From positions 1-57,510 of the forward strand of contig CAKRRN010000011.1 of NCBI GenBank assembly GCA_934394435.1: a stretch of DNA of 57,510 nt, in the 5' to 3' direction. The translations under genes and the position numbers were made by a program. Below are positions 33,174 through 42,869 of this stretch, piece after piece (the first letter of the stretch is position 1; the number at the start of each line of letters is the position of its first letter). The notes beneath the pieces are model-generated. The model saw only the letters and a list, made by a program, of their open reading frames with translations. It was not told the DNA's origin and made no database searches. Origin of the DNA: an uncultured Bacteroidaceae bacterium. Its GTDB lineage: Bacteria > Bacteroidota > Bacteroidia > Bacteroidales > Bacteroidaceae.

Positions 33174-36100
33174 TTACTTTTGATGCTGTTCAACCCAGTT
33201 TCGTGCGTTTACGAAGGCTTCTATCCAAGGAGTAACCTGGTCGTTAGCCAAACGTTCCGTGGGATAGTAGGCACATTGCCAAGGAAGGAATGCACGCTCA
33301 AGATGAGGCATCATAGCCAGATGGCGTCCGTCTGCACTGGCTATACCTGCTGTGCCGAAACTGCTGCCGTTGGGATTTGCGGGATAACCTTCGTAAGCAT
33401 ACTTGAGCACAACGTTGTAGTCATCTTGCTGGCCAGGCAATACGAACTTGCCTTCTCCGTGTGCTACCCATAAGCCTAAGCTGCTTCCTCTCAGAGTGTC
33501 AAGTAAAACGCTATGTCCGCTCTGTTGGATGTCTACACCGAGGAAGGCTGACTCAAATTTATGAGAGTCGTTGTGTTCCATGTGTGGACGCTCTGTGTTG
33601 GTGCTTTCTGCATTCTTACGACCGACAAGACCCAGCTCCATCATCAACTGACAACCGTTGCATACGCCCAGCGACAGTGTGTCTTCACGAGCATAGAAAC
33701 GGTCGAGGGCTTCTTTCGCACGCGGATTGAACAGGAATGCTCCAGCCCAGCCCTTGGCAGAACCCAGTACATCACTGTTTGAGAAACCTCCGCAGAATAC
33801 GATAAAGTTTACATCGTCCAGTGTCTCACGTCCGCTTACCAGGTCTGTCATCATCACGTCTTTTACATCGAAACCTGCCAGATAGAGCATATAGGCCATC
33901 TCGCGTTCTCCGTTTGTTCCTTTCTCACGAATAATTGCAGCACGAATGCCACTCTTTTCTCTGCGGTCGGGATTCAACTTGTAGTGGCTCAGCTTGCCAT
34001 TGAAGGAGGCTGGCATGTGCCAGTGTATGGGCTGCTTGCCCATATTGGCAGCGCGCTCTTCTGCCTTCCCATTCATGGTCTGCTTGGTGTCCATCAGGTA
34101 ACTGCTGCGATACCACTCTTGTCTCATTTGGTCAATATCAAGGACAACCGTTTCTTCCTTGCGAGTGATTGTGAGTGTGCGCTCTTGTGTGGGATGACCT
34201 ATATTGATGTAGCCAATGCCCATATCTTCCAGCATCTTCTTTACCTTGGGACAGTCTTTATCCGCTATCTGGATGACCACACCAGGATTCTCAGCGAAGA
34301 GAACTTTTACGAGGTCGTCAGCTTGCATCTTGTCCAGATGTATGTCCAGACCTCCCTGTGTGTTGGCAAAGGTCATCTCGAGCAGGGTGGTTATGAGACC
34401 ACCGGCAGAGATGTCGTGTCCTGCCAGAATGAGTCCTTCGTTTATTAGAGTTTGAATAGCATTGAATGCGTCACGGAAATACTCGGCATCCATCACCGTA
34501 GGTACATCACTGCCCACGTAACCTTGTGACTGAGCAAAGGCTGATCCGCCTAAGCTGAGTGGGCAGAATGAAAAGTCGATGTGCAGTAGGGTGGACTTCT
34601 CATTTTTGAGTACAGGGCTTACCACACGCTTTACATCGCTTACCTGTCCACCGCTACTTACTATGACGGTTCCTGGTGATATAATCTTTTCTCCATTAGG
34701 ATATTTCTGGGTCATAGACAGGCTGTCCTTGCCCGTGGGAACATTGATCTGAAGTTTCAGACAGAATTCCGATAGAGCTTGCACAGCCTTGTATAGACGG
34801 GCGTCTTCGCCCTCTTGTGCACGACAAGGCCACATCCAGTTGGCTGAAAGGCTTACGCTGTCCAGTCCCTCTACCAAAGGTGCCCATACGATGTTGGTCA
34901 GCGACTCTGCCACGGAGAGTACGGATCCTGCTTCTGCATTAGCCAGTGCTGCCTGTGGGGCATGTCCCAAAGCGGTGGCTATACCACGTGTTCCGCGATA
35001 GTCAAGAGCTACTACACCACAGTCTGAGAGTGGCAGTTGCAACTCACCTTGGCATTGCTGACGCGCCACCTTTCCTGTTACCGAGCGGTCCACTTTGTTA
35101 GTCAGCCAGTCTTTGCAGGCTACTGCTTCCAGGTGCATGACTTGCTTTACCTTTTGCTCAATATTTCCAGGTGTGTATTGGACATCCGCATATTTGCGTT
35201 CTATGGTGTGGTCGCGCATGATGGTCTTGGGCGAGTGGCCGAACATCTGGCTTACTTCCAAGTCGAATGGCCGCTTGCCATCTGCCTGCTCAAATGCGAA
35301 ATGCGCATCGCCCGTAGTCTCTCCCACTACATAAAGCGGAGCACGTTCGCGTTCGGCTATGCGGCGTACGTGGTCAATATGATGCTCGTCAATGAGCAGT
35401 CCCATACGCTCTTGACTCTCGTTGGCAATAATCTCCTTGGCAGAGAGAGTCTGGTCACCGATGGGGAGCTTGTCCATATGGATAAGTCCACCGCAGTCTT
35501 CTACCAGTTCGCTTAAGCAGTTGACATGACCTGCGCTACCGTGGTCGTGGATGCTGACAACGGGGTTCTTGTCTTCTTCGCAAAGTGAGCGTATGAGGTT
35601 GTATGCGCGCTTCTGCATCTCGGGATTTGCTCGCTGTACTGCATTTAGCTCAATGCCACTGCTGTAACGCCCGGTCTCCACGCTTGACACGGAACCGCCG
35701 CCCAGTCCAATACGATAGTTGTCTCCACCTACCACTACGACCTTGTTGCCCTTCTGTGGTGTACCTTTCAAGCAGTCGCGTTTGGTTCCGTAGCCAACAC
35801 CACCAGCCAACATGACAACTTTGTCATAAGCATACTTCTCGTCGCCCTCTTTATGCTCGAATGTGAGTACCGATCCACAGATGAGCGGTTGCCCAAATTT
35901 ATTACCGAAGTCGCTTGCTCCGTTGGATGCTTTTGTGAGAATCTGTTGGGGAGTCTGATACAGCCAGGGACGTGGCTCCATCTGTTTTTCCCAATCGTGC
36001 TGTTCGCTGTCTGTGCGAGGATAGGACGTCATGTACACGGCAGTGCCTGCAATAGGCCACGAACCAGTGCCACCTCCCATGCGGTCGCGTATTTCTCCTC

Positions 36101-36899
36101 CCGTTCCTGTACTAGCGCCATTGAAGGGCTCAACAGTTGTGGGGAAGTTATGTGTCTCGGCTTTGATGCTGATGACGCTCTCAATGTCTCGGATGACAAA
36201 GTAGTCGCTCGTCTCATGGTTGGCAGGTGCAAACTGCTCCACGACAGGTCCTTCTGCAAAAGCCACATTGTCCTTATAGGCAGAGAGGATGTGGTGAGGG
36301 TTCTCTTGTGTGGTCTTCTTGATCATTTGGAAGAGCGAACTCTCCTTCTCCTCGCCATCGATGATGAACGTGCCGCCAAAGATCTTGTGTCGGCAATGCT
36401 CGCTGTTAATCTGGGCAAAGCCGAATACCTCGCTGTCTGTTAACTTGCGTCCCAGTTGCTTCTCTACTCCATGCAGATAGTCGATTTCTTCTGCAGAGAG
36501 AGCCAATCCTTCTTGTTCGTTATAGGCATCCAAGTCTTCAATCTCCAAGATGGGGGCAGGTTGGATGTTCGTGGTGAACACGTCTTGGTCGAGTCCGTTG
36601 TAGAGTCTCTGCAGCATAGGGTCATGCTTGGCGTCTTCATCCTTTACGGGGAAGTATTCCTCTATGCGTGTCACACCATGGATAGCCATGTTTTGCGTGA
36701 TTTCCACTGCATTTGTGCTCCAGGGGGTCACCATTTCGCGGCGTGGCCCAACAAAGTACCCAGCCAGGGTCTCCTCAGTCAGTACCTCAGCTTCGCCATA
36801 AAGCCAGCAAAGTTTTTCTGTGTCTTCTGCGCTCAGGGGCTGCTTGCTCTCTGTGGCGATGATGCTCCTTTGTGGAGTCTTGAAAAAGGTTACTCTCAT
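33174..36899 (-). CDS. purL: Phosphoribosylformylglycinamidine synthase, single chain
   Basis: The 1241-residue enzyme carries out the fourth step of purine synthesis, using ATP and glutamine. It is the large fused type. An N-terminal PurS-like part (about 1-150) is followed by two AIR-synthase-type halves (GETHNFPTTVEPFNGASTGTGG region; a second half around GHDISAGGLITTLLE). The C-terminal glutamine amidotransferase carries SLGVCNGCQLM with the nucleophilic Cys and a later WVAHGEGK. A -7 box at 36976-36983 suggests a leader of about 70 nt. No other pur genes are adjacent. Confidence 0.97.
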   Translation of the reverse strand: MRVTFFKTPQRSIIATESKQPLSAEDTEKLCWLYGEAEVLTEETLAGYFVGPRREMVTPWSTNAVEITQNMAIHGVTRIEEYFPVKDEDAKHDPMLQRLYNGLDQDVFTTNIQPAPILEIEDLDAYNEQEGLALSAEEIDYLHGVEKQLGRKLTDSEVFGFAQINSEHCRHKIFGGTFIIDGEEKESSLFQMIKKTTQENPHHILSAYKDNVAFAEGPVVEQFAPANHETSDYFVIRDIESVISIKAETHNFPTTVEPFNGASTGTGGEIRDRMGGGTGSWPIAGTAVYMTSYPRTDSEQHDWEKQMEPRPWLYQTPQQILTKASNGASDFGNKFGQPLICGSVLTFEHKEGDEKYAYDKVVMLAGGVGYGTKRDCLKGTPQKGNKVVVVGGDNYRIGLGGGSVSSVETGRYSSGIELNAVQRANPEMQKRAYNLIRSLCEEDKNPVVSIHDHGSAGHVNCLSELVEDCGGLIHMDKLPIGDQTLSAKEIIANESQERMGLLIDEHHIDHVRRIAERERAPLYVVGETTGDAHFAFEQADGKRPFDLEVSQMFGHSPKTIMRDHTIERKYADVQYTPGNIEQKVKQVMHLEAVACKDWLTNKVDRSVTGKVARQQCQGELQLPLSDCGVVALDYRGTRGIATALGHAPQAALANAEAGSVLSVAESLTNIVWAPLVEGLDSVSLSANWMWPCRAQEGEDARLYKAVQALSEFCLKLQINVPTGKDSLSMTQKYPNGEKIISPGTVIVSSGGQVSDVKRVVSPVLKNEKSTLLHIDFSFCPLSLGGSAFAQSQGYVGSDVPTVMDAEYFRDAFNAIQTLINEGLILAGHDISAGGLITTLLEMTFANTQGGLDIHLDKMQADDLVKVLFAENPGVVIQIADKDCPKVKKMLEDMGIGYINIGHPTQERTLTITRKEETVVLDIDQMRQEWYRSSYLMDTKQTMNGKAEERAANMGKQPIHWHMPASFNGKLSHYKLNPDRREKSGIRAAIIREKGTNGEREMAYMLYLAGFDVKDVMMTDLVSGRETLDDVNFIVFCGGFSNSDVLGSAKGWAGAFLFNPRAKEALDRFYAREDTLSLGVCNGCQLMMELGLVGRKNAESTNTERPHMEHNDSHKFESAFLGVDIQQSGHSVLLDTLRGSSLGLWVAHGEGKFVLPGQQDDYNVVLKYAYEGYPANPNGSSFGTAGIASADGRHLAMMPHLERAFLPWQCAYYPTERLANDQVTPWIEAFVNARNWVEQHQK

Positions 36900-36975
36900 A
36901 TCTTTATATATGTGTGTGTATCTTTTCTTTGTAGAAGAAAGAAGGGCTGTTTCATGCTCTTCTCTAATTTGACCG

Positions 36976-36983
36976 CAAAGTTA
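36976..36983 (-). promoter_or_regulatory. -7 box of purL
   Basis: On the minus strand this reads TAACTTTG, about 77 nt before the purL start. No clear -33 element or purine riboswitch is seen. Confidence 0.5.
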
Positions 36984-37173
36984 CTCATTCTCTCACAGAA
37001 ATCTCTCTCTTTGATGATGAAAAGTGAATGACGAAAACGAAAAAAAACGGCTCGCCAGACATAATCTAAAGGGGAAGCTTGGCTCTGCACAAACTCCGTG
37101 GCTATTATTCCGAATTGCGAGCTGTCTCGGAATAGATAAGTCTTCTTTCTCTCTTGGTGTTCGTACACGTTTT

Positions 37174-37482
37174 CTAATCCTTACTTCCGCTTTTTACTTT
37201 GTTCCCACATCCTAAACGTATCTCGAACGAAGAGTGGTACTGGAGTGCTCTATTTTGTTCACGCTGGAACTTCTTCGTAAAGGTGTGACACTCATCGTTT
37301 TCGTTCTTCCCAGACTTCTCGGTCTGTATATTCAATCCTTTACCGTTTGTCGGAGGTGCTACAAAAGGCTCATCCGATAAACCAGGGGGAGTTTCGGACG
37401 TAAATCCACAGGCACAACCAGTACTTGTAAACCAGCTTGCTTGTCTGTACATCTGTACAAAGGATATAATAATAAGACCCAT
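37174..37482 (-). CDS. Small hypothetical protein overlapping a dispersed repeat
   Basis: I do not recognise this 102-residue frame. It contains FTSTGCACGFTSETPPGLSDEP (split here: FTSTGCACGF at about 18-27, TSETPPGLSD after it), encoded by repeat copy 2, followed by a Lys-rich, hydrophilic second half and no signal peptide. In copy 1 at the window start the same frame is readable but broken by an extra C. It may be a real small gene of a dispersed family or a chance frame in a non-coding repeat. In the 1.1-kb gap between purL and glk no other gene is supported. Confidence 0.3.
   Translation of the reverse strand: MGLIIISFVQMYRQASWFTSTGCACGFTSETPPGLSDEPFVAPPTNGKGLNIQTEKSGKNENDECHTFTKKFQREQNRALQYHSSFEIRLGCGNKVKSGSKD
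37367..37441 (-). repeat. Dispersed repeat, copy 2
   Basis: The reverse complement matches 1-76 at about 88 percent with one C fewer. It lies inside the possible 102-residue frame. The shared block ends at GAGCC and the flanks then diverge completely from copy 1. Confidence 0.75.
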
Positions 37483-37797
37483 ACGAAACGGCTCAGTTTA
37501 TTTTCCTAGTTGGAGAAAAATATTTTCCCAGTTAGAAAAAAGAAAAGGGCTACTATAATGGTCCACTATTATCGTTTCATAAAATGGATAGTGCGTCTAC
37601 CTTTTTACTCTGTTTATACCGTGAGAAAACGTATCTACGGAAATCAATAAAAAGTCTCTCTAAAAAGTAATACTATAATACTTGTCCATTTAATACTATA
37701 TTCAATGGGCATTTAATACGTATTACTAGGCTATTGAATACTATATTACTTGAACATTGAATATTTACCTTGACTACAAAGCCTAATTCTGTATTCC
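37483..37797. other. AT-rich tract with repeated motifs, no gene
   Basis: No gene is seen. From about 37660 to 37760 related units recur, such as ATTTAATACTATATTCAATG, ATTGAATACTATATTACTTG and CATTGAATATT, in direct and partly inverted arrangement. Base composition is clearly more AT-rich than the neighbouring genes. The tract is enclosed by inverted copies 2 and 3 of the dispersed repeat. Confidence 0.55.
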
Positions 37798-37826
37798 ACT
37801 CCCCCCCCTTGGTTTATCGGGTGAGC
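37798..37826 (+). repeat. Dispersed repeat, partial copy 3
   Basis: The segment ending GGTTTATCGGGTGAGCC matches the distal 27-29 bp of copies 1 and 2, again with a variable C-run. It is in the same orientation as copy 1 and inverted relative to copy 2. A CT-rich stretch follows, as in copy 1. Confidence 0.6.
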
Positions 37827-37924
37827 CCTACAAAAAGAGTCTGTGCTTCTCGTCTCTCTCTCTCTGTTTGTTTCTTGCTGTAGTTTAGATTTGGCCACGT
37901 TGTGTGTGTGACATGCTGTATGAG

Positions 37925-37967
37925 AAAAGCGTGGAAGCAACCTTGTATGCTTTGCTTCCACGCTTTT
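37925..37967. terminator. Strong terminator after the glucokinase gene
   Basis: Perfect 16-bp arms (37925-37940 and 37952-37967) have A- and T-rich ends on both sides. It ends the minus-strand glucokinase transcript and would work in both directions. Confidence 0.85.
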
Positions 37968-37994
37968 GTGTGAATGATCTGTCGGTGAGGATAT

Positions 37995-38966
37995 TTAGTC
38001 TTCCCAGCCCAGTGCACTTGCTCCCAAAACGGCAGCGTTGGCATTCATCAGACTGCTGACCAAGAATTTTGCCTTACCTTTGAAAATCTTCAATACGCTG
38101 GCATCGTAAGCTTCCTTGATGGGAGCCATGATGAGGTCACCAGCCTTGCACAGTCCACCGAAGAAGATGAAAGCCTCTGGAGATGAGAATGCAGCAAAGT
38201 CTGCACAAGCTTCTCCCAGCATCTTACCTGTGAACTGGAAAATCTCCTTTGCCAATTCGTCGCCTTTGTCTGCAGCAATGGCTACGTCAAGTGACTCAAT
38301 CTCTTCGGAAGGCTTTTCACGCAACAAAGAGGGACGGTCTGTGTTTGCCAGCATCTCACGTGCTGTTGCAGCTACTCCGCTTGCAGAACAATAAGACTCC
38401 AAACAACCACGTCTGCCACATCCGCACTGACGTGCGTCTGCACGACGATCCATTATTACATGGCCTAACTCGCCTGCAAAACCGTCACAACCGTAAACCA
38501 ATTGACCATTGATGACTATGCCCGAACCAACACCAGTACCCAAGGTGATGACGATGAAGTTCTTCATGCCACGTGCTGCACCATAAGTCATTTCGCCCAT
38601 GGCTGCTGCATTAGCGTCATTGGTCAACTTAACAGGGATGCCTAATGCATCGGAGAACATCTTTGCCAAGGGAATGACACCTTCGTGTGCCCAAGGGAGA
38701 TTGGGGGCAAATTCAATGGTGCCGTTATAATAGTTGCCGTTGGGAGCACCGATGCCCATGCCTTGAATCTGATCTACACCGCCTACCTGAGTCAGTAGAG
38801 GACGCAGACAGGTAAGTCCTGCCTCCACGAACTCCTCGGCTGTTTTATACTGTTTTGTCTTGATGGAGTCTTGTGCAACGACTTCACCACGTGCGCTTAC
38901 AATTCCAAATACGGTGTTGGTTCCACCCAGATCCACACCGATTACGTAGGGTTTCAACTTGTCCAT
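37995..38966 (-). CDS. ROK-family glucokinase
   Basis: A 323-residue sugar kinase with the N-terminal ATP motif GVDLGGTNTVFGIV (about 9-22), the LGTGVGSGIV loop, and the ROK zinc site CGCGRRGCLE. It probably phosphorylates glucose or another hexose; ROK members also act on N-acetylmannosamine or GlcNAc, so specificity is not certain. It is monocistronic with its own promoter and terminator. Confidence 0.92.
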   Translation of the reverse strand: MDKLKPYVIGVDLGGTNTVFGIVSARGEVVAQDSIKTKQYKTAEEFVEAGLTCLRPLLTQVGGVDQIQGMGIGAPNGNYYNGTIEFAPNLPWAHEGVIPLAKMFSDALGIPVKLTNDANAAAMGEMTYGAARGMKNFIVITLGTGVGSGIVINGQLVYGCDGFAGELGHVIMDRRADARQCGCGRRGCLESYCSASGVAATAREMLANTDRPSLLREKPSEEIESLDVAIAADKGDELAKEIFQFTGKMLGEACADFAAFSSPEAFIFFGGLCKAGDLIMAPIKEAYDASVLKIFKGKAKFLVSSLMNANAAVLGASALGWED

Positions 38967-39019
38967 TGTTGTTTCTCTAATGAGTTTATGTTTTTTGTAT
39001 GTTATTGCTTTCAGTATCT

Positions 39020-39027
39020 ACAAAGGT
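39020..39027 (-). promoter_or_regulatory. -7 box of the ROK kinase gene
   Basis: On the minus strand this reads TACCTTTG, about 54 nt before the start codon. The -33 element is weak. Confidence 0.5.
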
Positions 39028-39133
39028 AGCCAAAATAGTTCATGGGTGTACCATTTTTTTTAGAAAAACGTGGCAAGTATGGAAAAAAGTACGAAATTTG
39101 TGCCTCCATATGACAGGTATTGCTATAGTGAAC

Positions 39134-39769
39134 ATGTTGGAGATGATGGCCAAAGGGCTTCTGATAGGCATTCTCTCCAGTGCGCCCATGGGTCCCGTAG
39201 GCGTACTTACGGTGCAACGTACACTGGTAAAAGGTCGCTGGTATGGCTTTGTTACGGGTGTGGGGGCTGCATTCAGCGACTTGATCTATGCCTTACTCAC
39301 AGGGCTCTTTATGGGCATTGTCATGAGCTTTGCAGAAAGTCCTCTTACAGTTCGTTTGCTGCGTCCGTTGGGCAGTGTGGTGCTTCTAGTCTTCGGATTA
39401 TATTTCTATACTTGGAAACCTACCACGACGTACCGCTCAAGTGGTCGGGTAGGAACTCTTACGCATAATATGCTGACGGGGTTTCTCGTGACGGGGAGCA
39501 ACCCACTGATAGTCCTGTTTTTCTTGGTACTCTTCGCTCGCTTCGAATTTGTTCCGAACGGACATCCTTTGAATATGGTGGTAGGGTATGTCGGACTGTT
39601 GACAGGAGCGCTGTTGTGGTGGTATATGCTCACCTCTGTACTCCATCGTGTGAGAGGACGCTTCTGTGTTGAAAAGATTTGCAGGCTCAATCGTTGGTTG
39701 GGCATACTGATAATGATGGTGGCTTTGGGGGGATTAGTCTACTGGCTGATTAAAGTCTTGCCTCTCTGA
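39134..39769 (+). CDS. LysE-family exporter
   Basis: I start it at the ATG at 39134 (211 residues); the longer frame from 38999 adds a charged, non-conserved stretch that runs into the divergent promoter. The protein has about six membrane helices and the LysE start GLLIGILSSAPMGPVGVLTVQRTL, then GVGAAFSDLIYALL and LTGFLVTGSNPLIVLFFLVL. The family exports amino acids or related small molecules. Substrate is unknown. Confidence 0.88.
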   Translation: MLEMMAKGLLIGILSSAPMGPVGVLTVQRTLVKGRWYGFVTGVGAAFSDLIYALLTGLFMGIVMSFAESPLTVRLLRPLGSVVLLVFGLYFYTWKPTTTYRSSGRVGTLTHNMLTGFLVTGSNPLIVLFFLVLFARFEFVPNGHPLNMVVGYVGLLTGALLWWYMLTSVLHRVRGRFCVEKICRLNRWLGILIMMVALGGLVYWLIKVLPL

Positions 39770-39910
39770 TTACTGGGAATGGCATAATGGAGAAATCTGT
39801 TTGCAGAGAAAAATAGGTATGGCTGAAAGACTTGTTTCGTGCACCCAAACGACACATTATTATATATTAGGTATTAGGGATAAAGAAAAAGATAGACAGG
39901 ACAACAGAGA

Positions 39911-40432
39911 ATGTTTATAGCGGAGAAACTTAGGCAACAAAGCATAACAGCCTATCTGGCTTATATGTATCAGGTGGAGGATGTGATGCGTGCGTGTGGA
40001 CTTGATCTGGAACGCATCAAAACTGGTTACCTTTCGCGTTTTGGTTATGATGACCAGCAAATGAGCCAGGCCATAGAATGGTATGCAACCCTTGTGCAGA
40101 TGATGAAGGATGAGGGTTGTCAAGAGAAAGGACATGTACAGGTGGTACGCGCCACACTGACTTTACTTGAAGATAGACATCACGAGCTGCTTAATGACCA
40201 TAAACATCCTGACTACGAGGCTGCTTACGGACGTGTCTTGCCTATATTGGTGGAATTGCGTGCCAAAGGTGGAAAAGATAAGTTGGAAGTAGAGAATTGC
40301 ATGGACGCCATCTATGGACTGAGTGTGTTGGAGATGCAACATAGGCAGGTGAGTGCAGAAACACGAGAGGGACTGAAGCCTGTGGCAGAACTGATGGAAA
40401 TGCTGAGTAGACTCTACCATGAGGCGCAGTGA
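39911..40432 (+). CDS. DUF4924 family protein
   Basis: A 173-residue, helix-rich cytoplasmic protein starting MFIAEKLRQQSITAYLAYMYQVEDVMRA, as in the Bacteroidetes DUF4924 family. It contains no transmembrane segment or known catalytic motif. It lies 53 nt before prfC in the same direction and may be co-transcribed. Function is unknown. Confidence 0.82.
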   Translation: MFIAEKLRQQSITAYLAYMYQVEDVMRACGLDLERIKTGYLSRFGYDDQQMSQAIEWYATLVQMMKDEGCQEKGHVQVVRATLTLLEDRHHELLNDHKHPDYEAAYGRVLPILVELRAKGGKDKLEVENCMDAIYGLSVLEMQHRQVSAETREGLKPVAELMEMLSRLYHEAQ

Positions 40433-40485
40433 CAATCAGTCCGAAGAATTATTTTATACGGAAAATACGAAGAAAAAAGAAATAG

Positions 40486-42060
40486 ATGAATCAAGAAATA
40501 GAGAGAAGACGAACGTTTGCCATCATTTCGCATCCTGATGCTGGTAAAACAACGCTGACAGAGAAACTACTGCTTTTCGGAGGCCAGATACAAGTGGCTG
40601 GTGCTGTGAAAAGTAACAAGATACGCAAGTCTGCCACCAGTGACTGGATGGAGATAGAGAAGCAACGTGGAATATCTGTGACCACCAGTGTGATGGAATT
40701 TGAATATCAAGGCTACAAGGTCAATATTCTCGATACCCCAGGTCACCAAGATTTCGCGGAGGATACCTTTCGCACGTTAACTGCAGTTGACAGTGCCATT
40801 ATCGTGGTTGACAGCGCGAAGGGTGTGGAGGCACAGACCCGAAAACTGATGAACGTATGTCGAATGCGTAAGACCCCCGTCATAATATTCGTCAACAAAA
40901 TGGACCGAGAAGGACGTGATCCTTTCGACCTCTTAGACGAACTGGAGCAGGAGCTACAGATTGGTGTGCGACCTCTATCATGGCCTATCAATCAGGGTAT
41001 GCGCTTCAAGGGTGTGTACAATATCTACGAACAACGCCTCAATTTGTTCACTCCTGACAAGCAGAAAGTGACAGAGAAGGTGGAAGTGGATATCAATAGT
41101 CACGATTTGGACGAACGGGTAGGAGAGCAGGATGCGGCAAAGTTGCGCGAAGACCTCGAACTCGTGGATGGCGTCTATCCTGAATTCAGTGTAGATAGCT
41201 ATCTCAATGCAGAGGTGGCTCCCGTATTCTTTGGTTCTGCATTGAATAACTTTGGTGTTCAGGAACTGCTTGACTGCTTTGTACAGATTGCTCCTTGTCC
41301 ACGTCCGACGTTGGCTGAAGAGCGTATGGTACAACCAGATGAGCCTAAGTTTACAGGCTTTATATTCAAGATTACAGCGAATATCGACCCCAACCATCGT
41401 AGTTGTATCGCTTTCTGTAAGGTGTGTTCAGGTAAGTTTGTGCGTAATGCCCCCTATCAGCATCAGCGTTTGGGCAAAACGGTACGCTTCAGTAGTCCCA
41501 CTCAGTTTATGGCGCAGCGTAAGGAAACTATTGATGAAGCGTGGCCAGGAGACATTGTAGGTCTGCCAGACAATGGCATCTTCAAGATTGGCGATACGCT
41601 TACAGAAGGCGAGTCACTCCACTATCGGGGGTTGCCATCCTTCTCGCCCGAGATGTTCAAATATATAGAGAATGCTGACCCAATGAAAACTAAACAGCTG
41701 GAGAAGGGTATCGGGCAGCTTATGGACGAGGGTGTGGCACAGCTCTTTATAAATCAGTTCAATGGTCGTAAACTTATTGGAACTGTGGGACAACTTCAGT
41801 TTGAGGTCATACAATATCGTCTGGAAAACGAATATGGAGCTAAATGCCGTTGGGAAGCGATAAGTCTGTATAAGGCATGTTGGGTGGAGTGTGAGCCTGG
41901 ATACGAGGAGGAACTGGAACACTTCAAAAAGCGTAAGTACCAGTATATGGCATGTGACCGTGATGGAAGAGACGTCTTCTTAGCGGACTCTGGATACGTG
42001 CTCACGATGGCGCAGCAAGATTTTAAACATCTGAAATTCCACTTTACAAGTGAATTCTAA
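40486..42060 (+). CDS. prfC: Peptide chain release factor 3
   Basis: This 524-residue GTPase removes RF1/RF2 from the ribosome after termination. The G domain is intact: SHPDAGKTTLTEK (P-loop), GISVTTSVMEF (switch I), DTPGHQDFAEDT with the catalytic His, and NKMDRE. Domains 2 and 3 follow in normal order. It is followed by a 118-nt gap. Confidence 0.97.
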   Translation: MNQEIERRRTFAIISHPDAGKTTLTEKLLLFGGQIQVAGAVKSNKIRKSATSDWMEIEKQRGISVTTSVMEFEYQGYKVNILDTPGHQDFAEDTFRTLTAVDSAIIVVDSAKGVEAQTRKLMNVCRMRKTPVIIFVNKMDREGRDPFDLLDELEQELQIGVRPLSWPINQGMRFKGVYNIYEQRLNLFTPDKQKVTEKVEVDINSHDLDERVGEQDAAKLREDLELVDGVYPEFSVDSYLNAEVAPVFFGSALNNFGVQELLDCFVQIAPCPRPTLAEERMVQPDEPKFTGFIFKITANIDPNHRSCIAFCKVCSGKFVRNAPYQHQRLGKTVRFSSPTQFMAQRKETIDEAWPGDIVGLPDNGIFKIGDTLTEGESLHYRGLPSFSPEMFKYIENADPMKTKQLEKGIGQLMDEGVAQLFINQFNGRKLIGTVGQLQFEVIQYRLENEYGAKCRWEAISLYKACWVECEPGYEEELEHFKKRKYQYMACDRDGRDVFLADSGYVLTMAQQDFKHLKFHFTSEF

Positions 42061-42178
42061 GAGCAAGAAACTACCTTTCTGCCTCTCGCAGACAGAGAGA
42101 ATGGAGGGTTTCACAAAGAAGGAACATAAATTGAGCCTCCAATCTTTTGGGGGGTGACAATGAGGAGAAAATTTTAAG

Positions 42179-42757
42179 ATGACACAGAAAGAAATAGCCG
42201 AGGATATACGGTTGGCAGTACAGACAATGCGTGAGGGTGGACTAATCCTTTATCCCACTGACACTATCTGGGGCATTGGTTGTGATGCAACAAACAGCGA
42301 AGCTGTGAAGAAAGTGTATAAACTAAAGCAACGTGATGACAGCAAAGCACTCATCTGTTTGGTAGACAGTGCGAACAGATTGCAGCGATACGTCTTCAGA
42401 GTGCCAGACGTAGCTTGGGACTTAATAGAGTTCGCAAGCAAACCCTTGACGCTTATCTTGGATGGTGCATGTAATCTTGCGCCTGAGCTTATTGCCGAGG
42501 ATGGAAGTGTGGGCATGCGAGTTACGCAGGAGAATATCAGTCACGAACTCTGTTACAGATTTCAAAAAGCTGTAGTGAGCACCAGTGCGAATGTGAGTGG
42601 TGAACCCTCTCCCACTAACTTTGCAGAAATCTCACCTGAGATTGTCAATGGGGTGGACTACGTGATGAAGTCTCGTCAGAATGACTTACGTAAAGCCAGT
42701 CCCAGCCAGATTATTAAACTCGGACTGAATGGCGAAGTGAAAATCATTCGCCAATAG
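42179..42757 (+). CDS. L-threonylcarbamoyladenylate synthase (Sua5/YwlC/TsaC family)
   Basis: A 192-residue YrdC-fold enzyme that makes threonylcarbamoyl-AMP for the t6A base of tRNA. YPTDTIWGIGCDATN, KLKQRDDSKALICLV and VSTSANVSGEPSPTNF are the family motifs. It lacks the C-terminal Sua5 domain, so it is the short type. It stands apart with a 112-nt gap to the channel gene. Confidence 0.93.
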   Translation: MTQKEIAEDIRLAVQTMREGGLILYPTDTIWGIGCDATNSEAVKKVYKLKQRDDSKALICLVDSANRLQRYVFRVPDVAWDLIEFASKPLTLILDGACNLAPELIAEDGSVGMRVTQENISHELCYRFQKAVVSTSANVSGEPSPTNFAEISPEIVNGVDYVMKSRQNDLRKASPSQIIKLGLNGEVKIIRQ

Positions 42758-42869
42758 AGAGAATTATAAGATTAAAAGAATCTTATGACATCTTGCAGCA
42801 AACCTTATCTGATTGCCAGGATTCTTTGTACAGAAGTAAATTGTTGAATATAAGGTATAAAGGTATAGA

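Noticed and set aside
36896..37168. 90-residue minus-strand frame after purL's start
   Set aside because: It crosses the purL promoter and leader and shows no family resemblance.
38999..39133. N-terminal extension of the LysE-type exporter
   Set aside because: The extension overlaps the divergent promoter region and is not LysE-like.
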